Assembly: GCA_936432065.2 (NCBI GenBank)
Contig: OW386289.2
Coordinates: forward strand, 138,992,015-139,056,014
Source: Rutpela maculata
Lineage: Eukaryota > Arthropoda > Insecta > Coleoptera > Cerambycidae
DNA length: 64,000 nucleotides
Reading direction: 5' to 3'
Shown: one piece after another, positions 44,609 to 55,802 of the stretch
Position numbering within the stretch: the first letter of the stretch is position 1
How the letters are laid out: every line of letters begins with the position of its first letter
Translations under genes and position numbers: made by a program
Notes under the pieces: model-generated
What the model saw: only the letters and a program-made list of their open reading frames with translations
Databases searched by the model: none
What the model was told of the DNA's origin: nothing

Positions 44609-46925
44609 TGCACTGTACTGTGTGTGTATGTTGTAGACATACGAGGTAGTTTTGGGGCGCCAGGCAGCACGAGGGCTGTCAAATTTATTTTCTTACCTCT
44701 ACATGCACCACACAGGCATTCGGAGCACGATTTCCACACCAGGAGGATTGACTCCGCTCAGGGAAGAAGCCGGTTCAAGTTTATTATTTTTTTTTTAAAT
44801 ATCAGGAAGCAAATAAATAACACACAAGTTTGGTCAGAAATGTTTGAACAGAAACCTTTTATTAAAATTTTAAATTTTGACCTGGATTGAATTTCTTAAT
44901 TACAAAGTGGTGAACAATATCTCTTAAAATAACTTATGCTAATCGGCCTTTAGATTTTTGATTTGATAATAATCAGTGTTTTTGCTTTTATGAAAATTTT
45001 ATATTCAAATTGAAAATTTTATTTTAACGAAGACGAATTTTTAATAGAAATAAATAAATTGACACTTTTGTGTCTAGTATTCTTTATTTAGAATTTGATA
45101 AAAGCTTTTACCTTTGTGCTAATCCCAATTGACGACGAAAGTTGGTTGCAACCACGCGACCGTTCTTCACAAGCGAAAAGTCCTGTCGAAACAGCCTGAA
45201 GTTCTCTGTTGACACGCTGTCTTCAAGTCGGTAAAGTGACTCGTTACAATGGTGATGTTTTGTTTTGATATAATCAGGATTCTTGAATATTCCTCTTGAA
45301 AAACCAGGATACTGATTGCGTTGCACTATTTGGCACTTTAATTAGACGCAGGTAGGTGTTTTACCCTTACCTTTCGGAGCAAACACTTTTTATTTTATTT
45401 TCGAAGACGATACCTTTTTTGTTGTTTACAAAATTTTTATTTGCATTTTAATTTTTAATTTCCAATTTATCAGATGTATTTATTTTGAGTCGTGACTAAT
45501 TTTCAAAATTATAATGTTAAAACTTGATTTGACCAATCACAGGTCACAAAATATATTTTTCAAAAACTTAGGTTATAATTTCAGCAAATTCTGATTAAAC
45601 CTCTCCCTTTGAATGATAATTAACGACTGAATGCTAAAATATGGCTTCTAATTGGCCTGGTTTGACAATTTTAAAAAAATCTGGATTACTAGATTTTGAC
45701 TTTTGATGTTTATTTTTGGAAATTTTATGATTTTGAGCTTATTTTTAATACAATGCTTATTTTTCTTTCTGTACTTTATTCCTAGCTTTAAGCTGATCAT
45801 TTTGGTATGCAACATGCCTAGTTTGAATGATGTATTTTGAGGTTACCTGATCAGTTGGAAATTTCACAAAAACACTCTTAAAAACTAATTACAGCTATAA
45901 AAAACACTTCCAGGTCAAACATAAAGCTATAACGAATATTTTCTTACATAATAAACATAGAACAACATTTTATTTAATCTAACATGAACAAATGTTTTTT
46001 CAGAGTCTCGGAGACCCTATACTGTGAAGTGTCCAGCCCTAACTATGGACAGTGCATGTAGCAATTTGCACTAAAACAACATTGTGTAACATAATCTAAC
46101 TTCTAGTAGTGAAATTACACTGAAAAAATCTTAATTTATACCAATTTGACAAGAATATATGGTAGCGTCCCATACCTAGAAGTTTGAAAGTCAGCTGTGG
46201 CCCCCTTTTCAAGTCTTTTGTTGGAAATAACCACGCTGTTAAGTGAACTAAGGTATGTAACTTTATGTTTTAATGTTTTTTAGTCTATTACGATTAACAT
46301 TTTACACAATTTTTGACATGATTAGAATTTACCGTTGGCTGTCCGAGCCTTGTTTTGACCAAATTCATAGGAGCTTAAAATGTTTGTTTGATTTTGTTCC
46401 TTATGAACTTATAAGTTTATTATGAGTAATTTCTCACTTTTTAACACATGTTTAGTCTATTTGGAATTTTAATAGTAATGATTTTGTCTATTTTTAGGCT
46501 GTCCTTGTAGCCAGAAAGTACCTAGGTAGGTTCTACACTGCTCCAACAAGCAAATCCCGCACTGTGGTCCTTTTGCCTGCCGTTGAGAGTTTTCGAAGCA
46601 CTAATTTTACAATTAGATTGTACAGAGTGATTTTCTCTATAGGTATGTTACAATTTTTATACAATATTTTACAAAGTACATGTTTAATTACAAAATATGG
46701 CAAAGCATTTCTAAACCAAACCTTGCCTATCATTTCACTGTTCCTTCTGTGTAGTTTGAACATGAGGAAAGTCAATACACCCTGCTATGGCTCTCACGCT
46801 TAACGTGTACACCATTTGCGATTTAAAGTGTTGATAAATTTTTATAAAATGTTTTATTTTTGATTTAAAATTTTACTTTGTGTTTTTTCTAAAATCGAGC
46901 ATTGTCCATTGATCGGTGGGCTATG
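44609..46925 (-). repeat. 3' LTR (left copy)
   Basis: About 2317 bp, collinear with 52383-54699. Visible differences are one substitution in a T-rich run (near 44790 against 52564) and the extreme inner end (CTATGTCA here, CTATGCA in the other copy). Small open frames inside (for example 45108-45326 and 46533-46775 on the minus strand) are identical in both copies, but none has a recognised domain. Unusually long for an insect gypsy LTR. Confidence 0.92.
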
Positions 46926-46930
46926 TCATG

Positions 46931-46943
46931 GCATTCCCCCTTT
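46931..46943 (-). other. Polypurine tract
   Basis: On the minus strand TTAAAGGGGGAATGC lies just before the 3' LTR start. This is the expected primer site for plus-strand synthesis. Confidence 0.75.
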
Positions 46944-47042
46944 AACTAATAATAATTTTTGACTGGTGACAATTTTGTTAGTTACCAATATGGCATGACA
47001 TGCACACAGTCAAATTAAAATTAAATTTTTATAACATTCTGT

Positions 47043-50000
47043 CTAGCCTGGCTCATATGGATACATCAGACTGACGTGAAATCTTCCCCTTATCGAGTTG
47101 TCATAAATATTCTTTAATTCATAGGTATTTTCATTCAATATTTTGTGTACCACGTACGGTCCTTCGTATGGGTACTGCAATTTAGCGCAAATATCGTTTT
47201 TATAGTCCGATACCCTTAATCTTTTGATTACTACTTTCTCCCCTTCTTGGAATGAAACTTTCTTCTTAATTTTTTTGTTTTCCCGCTTTTCATATCGCCT
47301 CGCAGTGCGATCTAATCTTTGTTTGACATTTTTGTGTACATTTTCTAGGCTTAAATTTTCATTATTTGTCCATGGCCTGACTGGTAACTGCCCAAGCATG
47401 GTTACAATTGGTGATACTTGTGTTACAGTACTTGGCACATTATTCATATAATTTTCTACATCGTTTACCGCAGAAGGCCATTCTCTATGATCGTATTGGA
47501 TAATTATACGTAAAAATCTAATAAGTTCCTGGATATAGCGTTCTGCTGGGTTGGCATTTGGTCTTCTAATCGTTGTAAATACCAATTTTGTCCCCTTTTT
47601 TTCAAGATATGTTGTCAACCTTATATTATTAAAATAGGTTGCATTATCTGCCAATATTTTACATGGTTTCCCTATGTTTCTACTATAGTGACTCAATTTT
47701 TGTAGTACTGTAGTAGTATTGCATCTTTTTGTCGGGTATAGTTTAATAAATTTAGAAAAAACGTCTACTAGTATTAAAATGTGTTTATAACCGTTTTCAT
47801 CAGGAATTAGGTTACTGACAAAATCCATAGCTACAAGTTCTAAAGGTTTACTGGTAGTAATGCTATAAACTATGTTCTTATTGACATGATTCTTTATTTT
47901 TGCCATGCAACATTCGTGGCATTTAATTATTATTTCCTTTGCCAAGGATAAATCTCGCTTACAGAAAAAGGTTTCCCTGAAAATCATCCAAGTTTTCCGA
48001 ACTCCGATGTGTCCGAATTTAACATGCAGATCTATTATAATCTCTGCAGCTAAACTCTCGTCTAAAACATATTTTTCCTCGTTTGCAATTGTTTTTAAAA
48101 TGAAATTGTTTCTTATGATGTAACCTCTACTGTGTGGGTATGTCGATATGTGGTTCCTTAATTCGTGTAATTGTGCTTGGCTGTCTATTACGTGTTGATA
48201 TGTGTACAAAGTGTTGTTGTGTGAGAGTGCGTTTAATCCTACTGTGAAAGTGTTCCGCTTGTCAACTGTGTCGATTTGTCGGTTACGTGTCAAAGCGTCT
48301 GCAGTGACATTGTATCTACCCGGTCTGTGTTTAATTGTAAACGAGTACTCCTGTATGAGCAGAGACCATCTGTAAATTCGGTTATTGGCGAATCTATTCT
48401 TCATTAAGAAGCACAGAGCTGCGTGGTCTGTTTCAATAGTAAAATGGTTTCCTGTTAGGAAAAACGATAGTTTGGCCACACTGTAGGTGATCGCCAACAT
48501 TTCTTTTTCGGGCGTTGAATACCTGATTTCATACGGCTTTAAGATTCTAGATATGAAACATACCGGTGTTTCAATTCCTCCTATTTCCTGTGTGAGTTCC
48601 GCGGCTATTATGTTGTCTGACGCATCGGTCCTCAACGTGAAAGGTAGCGAAAAATCCGGACTGTGAAGAAGTAGATTGTCGTGAAAGTTCATCTTTACCT
48701 TTTGAAAAGCTTCTTCCCTTCTTTCATCCCACTCCCACTTGACGTTTTTGCGAAGAAGTTCAAGTAGTGGAATCTCGAGTTCTGACAATCTCGGTATAAA
48801 TTTTTTGTAGTAATTTAATATCCCCAGAAATCCCCTTAAAGTTTTCAAATTTGTCGGACGCGGATAATCTTTTATTTCTTTTACCCTTTCTTGCCCTACG
48901 CTTATGCCTTCTGGTTTAATTTTGTACCCTAAGTATTTTACATAAGTACGGTAAAACTCACATTTTTCAATGTTTAACTTTAAACCCGCTTCATTCAATG
49001 CATTCAAAATTATGTCTAAATGTTCATAATGCTTTTCTTCTGTTTCAGAAAACACTAATATATCATCGATATAATGTACGCAGAAACTATCATACTTGTC
49101 TAGTATGTTTTGCATCGCCCGGACAAGAGCTGAAGATGCTGATTGCAAACCAAAGGGTACCACTTTAAATTGAAATATGTGGCCATCTATGCTGAATCCT
49201 GTGAACTTGCGTGAGTCTGGATGCAAAGGAATCAACCAAAATGAATTTTTGAGATCGAGCTTTGAGAAAACTGAATTTTTGCCGATCCTGGACAAAAGTG
49301 TGTCGATCGTTTGAGGTGCATCGAACTGTGATTTTGTGATTGTATTTAAGTTTCTAGCATCTAAACATAAACGTATTGACTCGTCTTTCTTTTTTACAAC
49401 AACTAAAGGATTGATATAATTAGTTTTAGCTGATTCAATAATGTTAGAATTAATCATATTTTTAATTTCTTGCTGTACTTGTTCTCTGTGTTTATAAGGT
49501 ATTGGATAAGTTTTGCACTTAAATGGTTTATTTTCGTCAACATCTAACTTGTGTTCATAACCTTTTGCAACTCTAGATTCATAATTAATTAAAGAAATGT
49601 AATTTTGCAGCATGTTTTGTATTATTTTATCAAACTTAGCAGGACATCTTATCAGTAATTCTTCGGGCTTTTTATAACTAGTATTCATTACATATGTGGT
49701 ACTTTCCATCATATGTTCTCCGCAATATTTATTCTTACCGCTGGCATTTTCGCCTTTTATAATATTTCCGCTGGCACTATCGCCTTTTTTACCGCATTTT
49801 TCATTTTTACCGCTGGCACCTTCGCCATTTATATTCTTAATATTAAATATGGGTATTTTTTCACCCTCAACAACTAGGATTCTTTCTCCTAAATCAATAA
49901 TTGCCCTTAATTCAGATAAAATATCTTCCCCCAGAATGACATCATAATTCATTTTTGCCACAATAACAAAATCACCTTTAAATGTTTGATTTTTAATTTT

Positions 50001-50267
50001 AAATTCTGTACTTAATATTTTGTTGCATTCTGCGAACTTTATACTGCTTAAATTAACCAATCTTATTTTTGATATTTTTATACATTTATTTTCACCATTA
50101 TTAAAATATTCATTAAAAATCTTTTCATCAATCAGACTGATCTCTGACCCTGAATCAACCAGTGCCCTAACATTTATATTATTTATTTGCATATTTATTA
50201 TAGGTAATTGACTAATTTTTACATTTTTAAATTCATCATCCATCTCAGTTCCCAAATATTCTCTCAT
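47043..50267 (-). CDS. pol: Ty3/gypsy Pol polyprotein (PR-RT-RH-IN)
   Basis: 1074 codons without a break. Protease: DSGSE at residues 38-42. A linker with repeated ASGK/ASGN motifs (about 151-177). RT: KLDLK (about 336-340), PFGLQSASSA and YIDD (399-402). RNase H: Asp 548 (RTDAS), Glu in PEKEM, Asp 614 (ETDHA) and Asp 657 (TADAL). Integrase: HHCC finger H748, H753, C783, C786; catalytic Asp 815 (AMDF), Asp 874 (LADNA) and Glu 909 (NPAER). A GPY-type module near the C-terminus (EGPYVVHKI). All catalytic residues expected for the family are present. It copies element RNA in virus-like particles and inserts the DNA. The frame is offset by -1 from gag and open from just before the gag stop, so it may be made by slippage in GATTTTTAG or by re-initiation at this ATG. 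Confidence 0.93.
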   Translation of the reverse strand: MREYLGTEMDDEFKNVKISQLPIINMQINNINVRALVDSGSEISLIDEKIFNEYFNNGENKCIKISKIRLVNLSSIKFAECNKILSTEFKIKNQTFKGDFVIVAKMNYDVILGEDILSELRAIIDLGERILVVEGEKIPIFNIKNINGEGASGKNEKCGKKGDSASGNIIKGENASGKNKYCGEHMMESTTYVMNTSYKKPEELLIRCPAKFDKIIQNMLQNYISLINYESRVAKGYEHKLDVDENKPFKCKTYPIPYKHREQVQQEIKNMINSNIIESAKTNYINPLVVVKKKDESIRLCLDARNLNTITKSQFDAPQTIDTLLSRIGKNSVFSKLDLKNSFWLIPLHPDSRKFTGFSIDGHIFQFKVVPFGLQSASSALVRAMQNILDKYDSFCVHYIDDILVFSETEEKHYEHLDIILNALNEAGLKLNIEKCEFYRTYVKYLGYKIKPEGISVGQERVKEIKDYPRPTNLKTLRGFLGILNYYKKFIPRLSELEIPLLELLRKNVKWEWDERREEAFQKVKMNFHDNLLLHSPDFSLPFTLRTDASDNIIAAELTQEIGGIETPVCFISRILKPYEIRYSTPEKEMLAITYSVAKLSFFLTGNHFTIETDHAALCFLMKNRFANNRIYRWSLLIQEYSFTIKHRPGRYNVTADALTRNRQIDTVDKRNTFTVGLNALSHNNTLYTYQHVIDSQAQLHELRNHISTYPHSRGYIIRNNFILKTIANEEKYVLDESLAAEIIIDLHVKFGHIGVRKTWMIFRETFFCKRDLSLAKEIIIKCHECCMAKIKNHVNKNIVYSITTSKPLELVAMDFVSNLIPDENGYKHILILVDVFSKFIKLYPTKRCNTTTVLQKLSHYSRNIGKPCKILADNATYFNNIRLTTYLEKKGTKLVFTTIRRPNANPAERYIQELIRFLRIIIQYDHREWPSAVNDVENYMNNVPSTVTQVSPIVTMLGQLPVRPWTNNENLSLENVHKNVKQRLDRTARRYEKRENKKIKKKVSFQEGEKVVIKRLRVSDYKNDICAKLQYPYEGPYVVHKILNENTYELKNIYDNSIRGRFHVSLMYPYEPG

Positions 50268-50305
50268 GTGTTCATACGTAGCTTTCGAATTTAAAATTTG
50301 CCTAA

Positions 50306-52150
50306 CTAAAAATCCTGATTTTCAGGCCTAACATTAATTTGTGCCTCCGTTTCTATCCTATGCATGTGAGCCTGTGAATTTTCACTTCCCCTTTGTACAG
50401 TGGTATTTGCCACTTGCGAGTACGTTCTTGTATCCCCTTTTCGTTCATCATACGTTGGCTTCTTTGATTCCCAATGTACCTGTTTCTTTTCCTGTATCTG
50501 CTTACCCTGTTCCCTGTTTTGATTCATAGTTTGTTGCCCCCCATATGGCATATTCCCATTGAAATTTCTGTTTTGCCCTTCATTTCTGTCATACCTGTTA
50601 TAATTATTATAGTTATTTCTGTTTTGATTGTACCTGTCCTCATTATTCCCCCCTTGATAGTTGAAATTCCCATTTTGGCTATAATTGTTCCCCTTGAAGT
50701 ACCTGAAATTATTTGTCCCCTGCGTATTATCATATCTATCATATTTGTTATCTTGATTTCTGTTTCGATTTTCATTATTACCGTACCTATTATCATTGTT
50801 CCCATACCTGTTATCGCTATTTCCGTACCTGTTCTCGTTATTCCCGTATTTATTATAATTGTTCGACGAACCTTGGTGGTAATCGTCTATTTCCCGTAAA
50901 TATTCTAGGAGACTGTCCATCGTTCCTATCCTTTGTGTTATAATAACGTTTTGAATGCTATTTGAAAAATGTCTAGCCAAATACCGAACAATTTCACTCT
51001 CAGTGAACTTAGGTTCTAAGTGTTTTATGTTGTACACTTTTCTTAGTACATAGTTTTCCCTAGAAATACCTGATTTGTCATTATACCTTCCGTTGAATAG
51101 ATTTTCCCTTACCTTTTGCTGGGTGTGATCACTCCAGTATTGTTTCATCAATAAAACCTCGAACTCCTGGAGAGATTCGAACCTATTTTCCACAGATTGG
51201 TACCAATATTCACATTCTCCTTTTATCATATTTTGTATATTAGTCTTGAGGTCGGCAGAGCTATGCAATGTGTCCATGTGTTGCTTTAGGCGTGTTATGA
51301 ATATTTTTGGATGTGTTCTGTTGTCTCCGTAGAAGTAAAAAGGTGTTTTGTTACATGTGTATGTGTGTAGTGGCGTGTGCGTTCGTGTACTATCCCTGAT
51401 CATTCTAGTAACTTCAGATATCTTTCTCTCCTGTTCTTTTTTGTGAGTGTCAACCTTTTCTCCTTGTTTTCTTGTCCTTGCGTCCATTACATTCATTCCT
51501 TCTTCGAAAATTCCAGCCATTTCCGCTCGTACTTCTTCCCTCACTTCTTTTGTTGCTTCACCAACTTTCTCACAAATCGTTTCATCGATTTTTTCCCATT
51601 TTCCTTCCAGATTGTCACATCTGTTTCTCAAATCTTGCGTGCTTTCTTCGAATTTTTTCATCCCTTCTTCACTTTTCTTGTTCAAATTCTCCGTGAACAT
51701 TTCCATCTTTTCTTCTAATTTTTGTTGTGTTTGCAAAAGTTCTGTTGCCAGCTTTTCTTCCAACCACTTTGTCCTCTGTTCTATTTCTTCCATGGTTTGA
51801 TCGATTATGTTTTTAATGTTGCCTATCTCATGTGTGTTTTGGTCTAGTTTTTCTTCTAATTTTTGACTGTTTTCTTCCATTCTTTGACTGGTTTGTTCCA
51901 TTTTCTCTTCCATCCTTTGACTATTTTGCTCCATTGTTTGTTCTAATTTTTCTTCCATCCTTTGACTATTTTGCTCCATTTTCGCATTCATTCCTGTCAT
52001 CATTTCCATCAGCTTATTTAGCATGTCTGGATTTGTTTGTGTAGTGGTTGCATCACCTGCTTGTTGTGTTTGTTGTGTCTCTTCTGTCGAAGTTCCAGGT
52101 GCTGGGTTGTCTCCTGCCATGTCAGTAGTCTTACCTGATCTTAATCTCAT
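50306..52150 (-). CDS. gag: Ty3/gypsy Gag protein
   Basis: 614 codons. Residues about 1-45 are polar with a Gln/Thr-rich stretch. About 45-245 is a long predicted coiled coil built partly of the repeated unit MEQNSQRMEEK and its variants. About 250-400 is a retrotransposon-gag-like helical domain (PKIFITRLKQHMDTL, ECEYWYQSVENRF, ENLFNGRY). About 410-490 is an Asn/Tyr/Arg-rich repeat tract (YGNNENRYGNSDNR and similar). No CCHC zinc knuckle is seen; the basic Asn/Arg repeats may take over RNA binding (inference). It starts at the first ATG after the primer site and ends PENQDF before the TAG at 50306-50308. Confidence 0.88.
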   Translation of the reverse strand: MRLRSGKTTDMAGDNPAPGTSTEETQQTQQAGDATTTQTNPDMLNKLMEMMTGMNAKMEQNSQRMEEKLEQTMEQNSQRMEEKMEQTSQRMEENSQKLEEKLDQNTHEIGNIKNIIDQTMEEIEQRTKWLEEKLATELLQTQQKLEEKMEMFTENLNKKSEEGMKKFEESTQDLRNRCDNLEGKWEKIDETICEKVGEATKEVREEVRAEMAGIFEEGMNVMDARTRKQGEKVDTHKKEQERKISEVTRMIRDSTRTHTPLHTYTCNKTPFYFYGDNRTHPKIFITRLKQHMDTLHSSADLKTNIQNMIKGECEYWYQSVENRFESLQEFEVLLMKQYWSDHTQQKVRENLFNGRYNDKSGISRENYVLRKVYNIKHLEPKFTESEIVRYLARHFSNSIQNVIITQRIGTMDSLLEYLREIDDYHQGSSNNYNKYGNNENRYGNSDNRYGNNDNRYGNNENRNRNQDNKYDRYDNTQGTNNFRYFKGNNYSQNGNFNYQGGNNEDRYNQNRNNYNNYNRYDRNEGQNRNFNGNMPYGGQQTMNQNREQGKQIQEKKQVHWESKKPTYDERKGDTRTYSQVANTTVQRGSENSQAHMHRIETEAQINVRPENQDF

Positions 52151-52359
52151 TTACCAAAATATGTAGATTATCTCTACCTTACCAATAGTCTTTTATAAAA
52201 TTACCTTGTTATTTACCTTTAAATCGACAATGCCTGATTTTAAATTGATTTTAGAATTTTAAATTTTGTTTATTATTGAATTTATTTGCTTTCCTGAGCT
52301 TGATATACAAAATGTGTTACAACACGTTAAACCTCAAACGTTGCGTGCTTACAAAATGC

Positions 52360-52377
52360 TCACCACGTTGGACGCCA
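52360..52377 (-). other. Primer binding site, tRNA-Lys-like
   Basis: On the minus strand TGGCGTCCAACGTGGTGA lies 5 nt inside the 5' LTR. It matches 15 of 18 positions of the complement of the 3' end of the CUU-type tRNA-Lys (TGGCGCCCAACGTGGGGC, from general knowledge). It is the expected start of minus-strand DNA synthesis. Confidence 0.75.
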
Positions 52378-52382
52378 TAAAA

Positions 52383-54699
52383 TGCACTGTACTGTGTGTG
52401 TATGTTGTAGACATACGAGGTAGTTTTGGGGCGCCAGGCAGCACGAGGGCTGTCAAATTTATTTTCTTACCTCTACATGCACCACACAGGCATTCGGAGC
52501 ACGATTTCCACACCAGGAGGATTGACTCCGCTCAGGGAAGAAGCCGGTTCAAGTTTATTATTATTTTTTTAAATATCAGGAAGCAAATAAATAACACACA
52601 AGTTTGGTCAGAAATGTTTGAACAGAAACCTTTTATTAAAATTTTAAATTTTGACCTGGATTGAATTTCTTAATTACAAAGTGGTGAACAATATCTCTTA
52701 AAATAACTTATGCTAATCGGCCTTTAGATTTTTGATTTGATAATAATCAGTGTTTTTGCTTTTATGAAAATTTTATATTCAAATTGAAAATTTTATTTTA
52801 ACGAAGACGAATTTTTAATAGAAATAAATAAATTGACACTTTTGTGTCTAGTATTCTTTATTTAGAATTTGATAAAAGCTTTTACCTTTGTGCTAATCCC
52901 AATTGACGACGAAAGTTGGTTGCAACCACGCGACCGTTCTTCACAAGCGAAAAGTCCTGTCGAAACAGCCTGAAGTTCTCTGTTGACACGCTGTCTTCAA
53001 GTCGGTAAAGTGACTCGTTACAATGGTGATGTTTTGTTTTGATATAATCAGGATTCTTGAATATTCCTCTTGAAAAACCAGGATACTGATTGCGTTGCAC
53101 TATTTGGCACTTTAATTAGACGCAGGTAGGTGTTTTACCCTTACCTTTCGGAGCAAACACTTTTTATTTTATTTTCGAAGACGATACCTTTTTTGTTGTT
53201 TACAAAATTTTTATTTGCATTTTAATTTTTAATTTCCAATTTATCAGATGTATTTATTTTGAGTCGTGACTAATTTTCAAAATTATAATGTTAAAACTTG
53301 ATTTGACCAATCACAGGTCACAAAATATATTTTTCAAAAACTTAGGTTATAATTTCAGCAAATTCTGATTAAACCTCTCCCTTTGAATGATAATTAACGA
53401 CTGAATGCTAAAATATGGCTTCTAATTGGCCTGGTTTGACAATTTTAAAAAAATCTGGATTACTAGATTTTGACTTTTGATGTTTATTTTTGGAAATTTT
53501 ATGATTTTGAGCTTATTTTTAATACAATGCTTATTTTTCTTTCTGTACTTTATTCCTAGCTTTAAGCTGATCATTTTGGTATGCAACATGCCTAGTTTGA
53601 ATGATGTATTTTGAGGTTACCTGATCAGTTGGAAATTTCACAAAAACACTCTTAAAAACTAATTACAGCTATAAAAAACACTTCCAGGTCAAACATAAAG
53701 CTATAACGAATATTTTCTTACATAATAAACATAGAACAACATTTTATTTAATCTAACATGAACAAATGTTTTTTCAGAGTCTCGGAGACCCTATACTGTG
53801 AAGTGTCCAGCCCTAACTATGGACAGTGCATGTAGCAATTTGCACTAAAACAACATTGTGTAACATAATCTAACTTCTAGTAGTGAAATTACACTGAAAA
53901 AATCTTAATTTATACCAATTTGACAAGAATATATGGTAGCGTCCCATACCTAGAAGTTTGAAAGTCAGCTGTGGCCCCCTTTTCAAGTCTTTTGTTGGAA
54001 ATAACCACGCTGTTAAGTGAACTAAGGTATGTAACTTTATGTTTTAATGTTTTTTAGTCTATTACGATTAACATTTTACACAATTTTTGACATGATTAGA
54101 ATTTACCGTTGGCTGTCCGAGCCTTGTTTTGACCAAATTCATAGGAGCTTAAAATGTTTGTTTGATTTTGTTCCTTATGAACTTATAAGTTTATTATGAG
54201 TAATTTCTCACTTTTTAACACATGTTTAGTCTATTTGGAATTTTAATAGTAATGATTTTGTCTATTTTTAGGCTGTCCTTGTAGCCAGAAAGTACCTAGG
54301 TAGGTTCTACACTGCTCCAACAAGCAAATCCCGCACTGTGGTCCTTTTGCCTGCCGTTGAGAGTTTTCGAAGCACTAATTTTACAATTAGATTGTACAGA
54401 GTGATTTTCTCTATAGGTATGTTACAATTTTTATACAATATTTTACAAAGTACATGTTTAATTACAAAATATGGCAAAGCATTTCTAAACCAAACCTTGC
54501 CTATCATTTCACTGTTCCTTCTGTGTAGTTTGAACATGAGGAAAGTCAATACACCCTGCTATGGCTCTCACGCTTAACGTGTACACCATTTGCGATTTAA
54601 AGTGTTGATAAATTTTTATAAAATGTTTTATTTTTGATTTAAAATTTTACTTTGTGTTTTTTCTAAAATCGAGCATTGTCCATTGATCGGTGGGCTATG
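52383..54699 (-). repeat. 5' LTR (right copy)
   Basis: The partner of 44609-46925 and the upstream LTR for the minus-strand genes, so it should contain the promoter. In minus orientation it starts TGCATAGCCCACCG and ends CAGTACAGTGCA, giving TG...CA ends. Confidence 0.92.

Positions 54700-54700
<1 letters not shown>

Positions 54701-54791
<91 letters not shown>
54701..54791. repeat. (TA)n microsatellite
   Basis: About 90 bp of nearly pure TA with one TG interruption, directly outside the right LTR. TA on both sides of the LTR element indicates insertion within a TA tract followed by expansion. Confidence 0.95.
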
Positions 54792-54794
<3 letters not shown>

Positions 54795-54799
54795 ATTTT

Positions 54800-54995
54800 T
54801 TTTATTATATTTGTATTAAATTGATACTATTTTAAGCATAATTGCTGTTATAAATTAAAATAATTTAGCTGTTACCCACGACAAGGATAATCTTTGTGGG
54901 TTTGCTCGTTTATTTACCTTTATTTATATTTTTTTGGGTGCGTGTATTTTATATAATGATCTTTTTGGCAAATAAATATTATTATTATTATTATT
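54800..54995 (+). repeat. LINE 3' end with AATAAA and (ATT)n tail
   Basis: AATAAA at 54971-54976 is followed at once by (ATT)n to 54995, the same tail type as the LINEs ending at 31468 and 40447. Only 3' UTR-like sequence precedes it, so this is an extreme 5' truncation, or its upstream part was displaced by the LTR insertion. Confidence 0.5.
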
Positions 54996-55355
54996 CAGAT
55001 CTCAATTTATAAAACGGAATTTTTCTTTCAAATCGGGTATTGGAAATCATCCGAATGAGCATATAGTCGTCATCAACATAAGAGTTAAAAAAATTCAAAA
55101 CTGGATTTTTTTGTTTAAACACTATTTGAATGCTCAAGAAAAGATTCTGAGTTTGTGTTTTTAACTTAAATTTTTTTCTTAAATTCAAAAAATCACAAAG
55201 TATGGATTGCGCAGTTCTGTTGCATTCTACGTTAAAAGTAGCAGCTCTATGAGAAACAAAAGATCTGATAAAGTTCTGCGCAAAATAAAAACAATGTTCT
55301 TGTCCTAATAACTTCCAAAATATGCGATTTGTCATTTTTAACCTCTTTATAAAAA
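54996..55355 (-). other. Open stretch of unknown origin
   Basis: A 114-codon minus-strand frame (54991-55335) with no family recognised. It is longer than expected by chance in such AT-rich DNA but has no supporting splice or promoter signal, and could be an eroded transposon gene. Confidence 0.25.
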
Positions 55356-55802
55356 AAAGGGTATAGCCGGATAAGCATAGTCAAATATGCCCTTGAGCCA
55401 AATTGGACTTTGCATACATGGCTTGTTAGCTCTCTATTAATTAACAATTTCTGCCGAGTTTTAAATCCTACGGTTGGGCCAGTTATAGAGGGAGACGTGA
55501 TTTTCAGTTTCTATTTAATTTCGCTTTTCCTGTTGCATTGAAAATTCTGAAAAAAATCAGGATCCATACAGTCTTAAGGGTGCATGTCAGGATTTTTTTT
55601 CAAAATTTTTGGCTTAAAATTCGGCTTGCTAAAAATTTTTTAAATTTTGAAAAAAATTTTTTTTTACGATTTTATCAAGTGACTACCTTTATTTTTTTAC
55701 AGTAATAACTACTTCATATGCTTGTTGGTTTGTAATTTTTTCAGATTTTTTAAAGTGGTGGGCCATGGTGTAAAAAATTTCGATTTTGAGATGTTTGGGC
55801 TC

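Larger units (their letters stand above)
44609..54701 (-). mobile_element. Ty3/gypsy LTR retrotransposon, structurally complete
   Basis: Two direct repeats of 2.3 kb (44609-46925 and 52383-54699, constant offset 7774) enclose gag and pol on the minus strand, a primer binding site next to the right LTR and a polypurine tract next to the left LTR. Domain order protease, RT, RNase H, integrase is that of Ty3/gypsy. No env-like frame is present. Both outer flanks are (TA)n, so insertion was into a TA microsatellite and a target duplication cannot be separated from it. The LTRs look almost identical, which means a recent insertion. Confidence 0.93.

Noticed and set aside
45108..45326. 72-codon frame in the LTR (repeated at 52882-53100) as an accessory protein
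   Set aside because: Identical in both LTRs only because the LTRs are identical. No domain or start context was seen.
50341..52044. Several plus-strand frames of 60-140 codons opposite gag
   Set aside because: They reflect the repetitive, biased codons of the minus-strand gag coiled coil and Asn-rich tract. Repetitive Ile/Val/Pro or Phe/Ser composition marks them as shadows.
44609..54701. Tandem segmental duplication as explanation for the two 2.3-kb repeats
   Set aside because: Gag, Pol, a primer site and a polypurine tract lie in the correct places between them, which fits LTRs.
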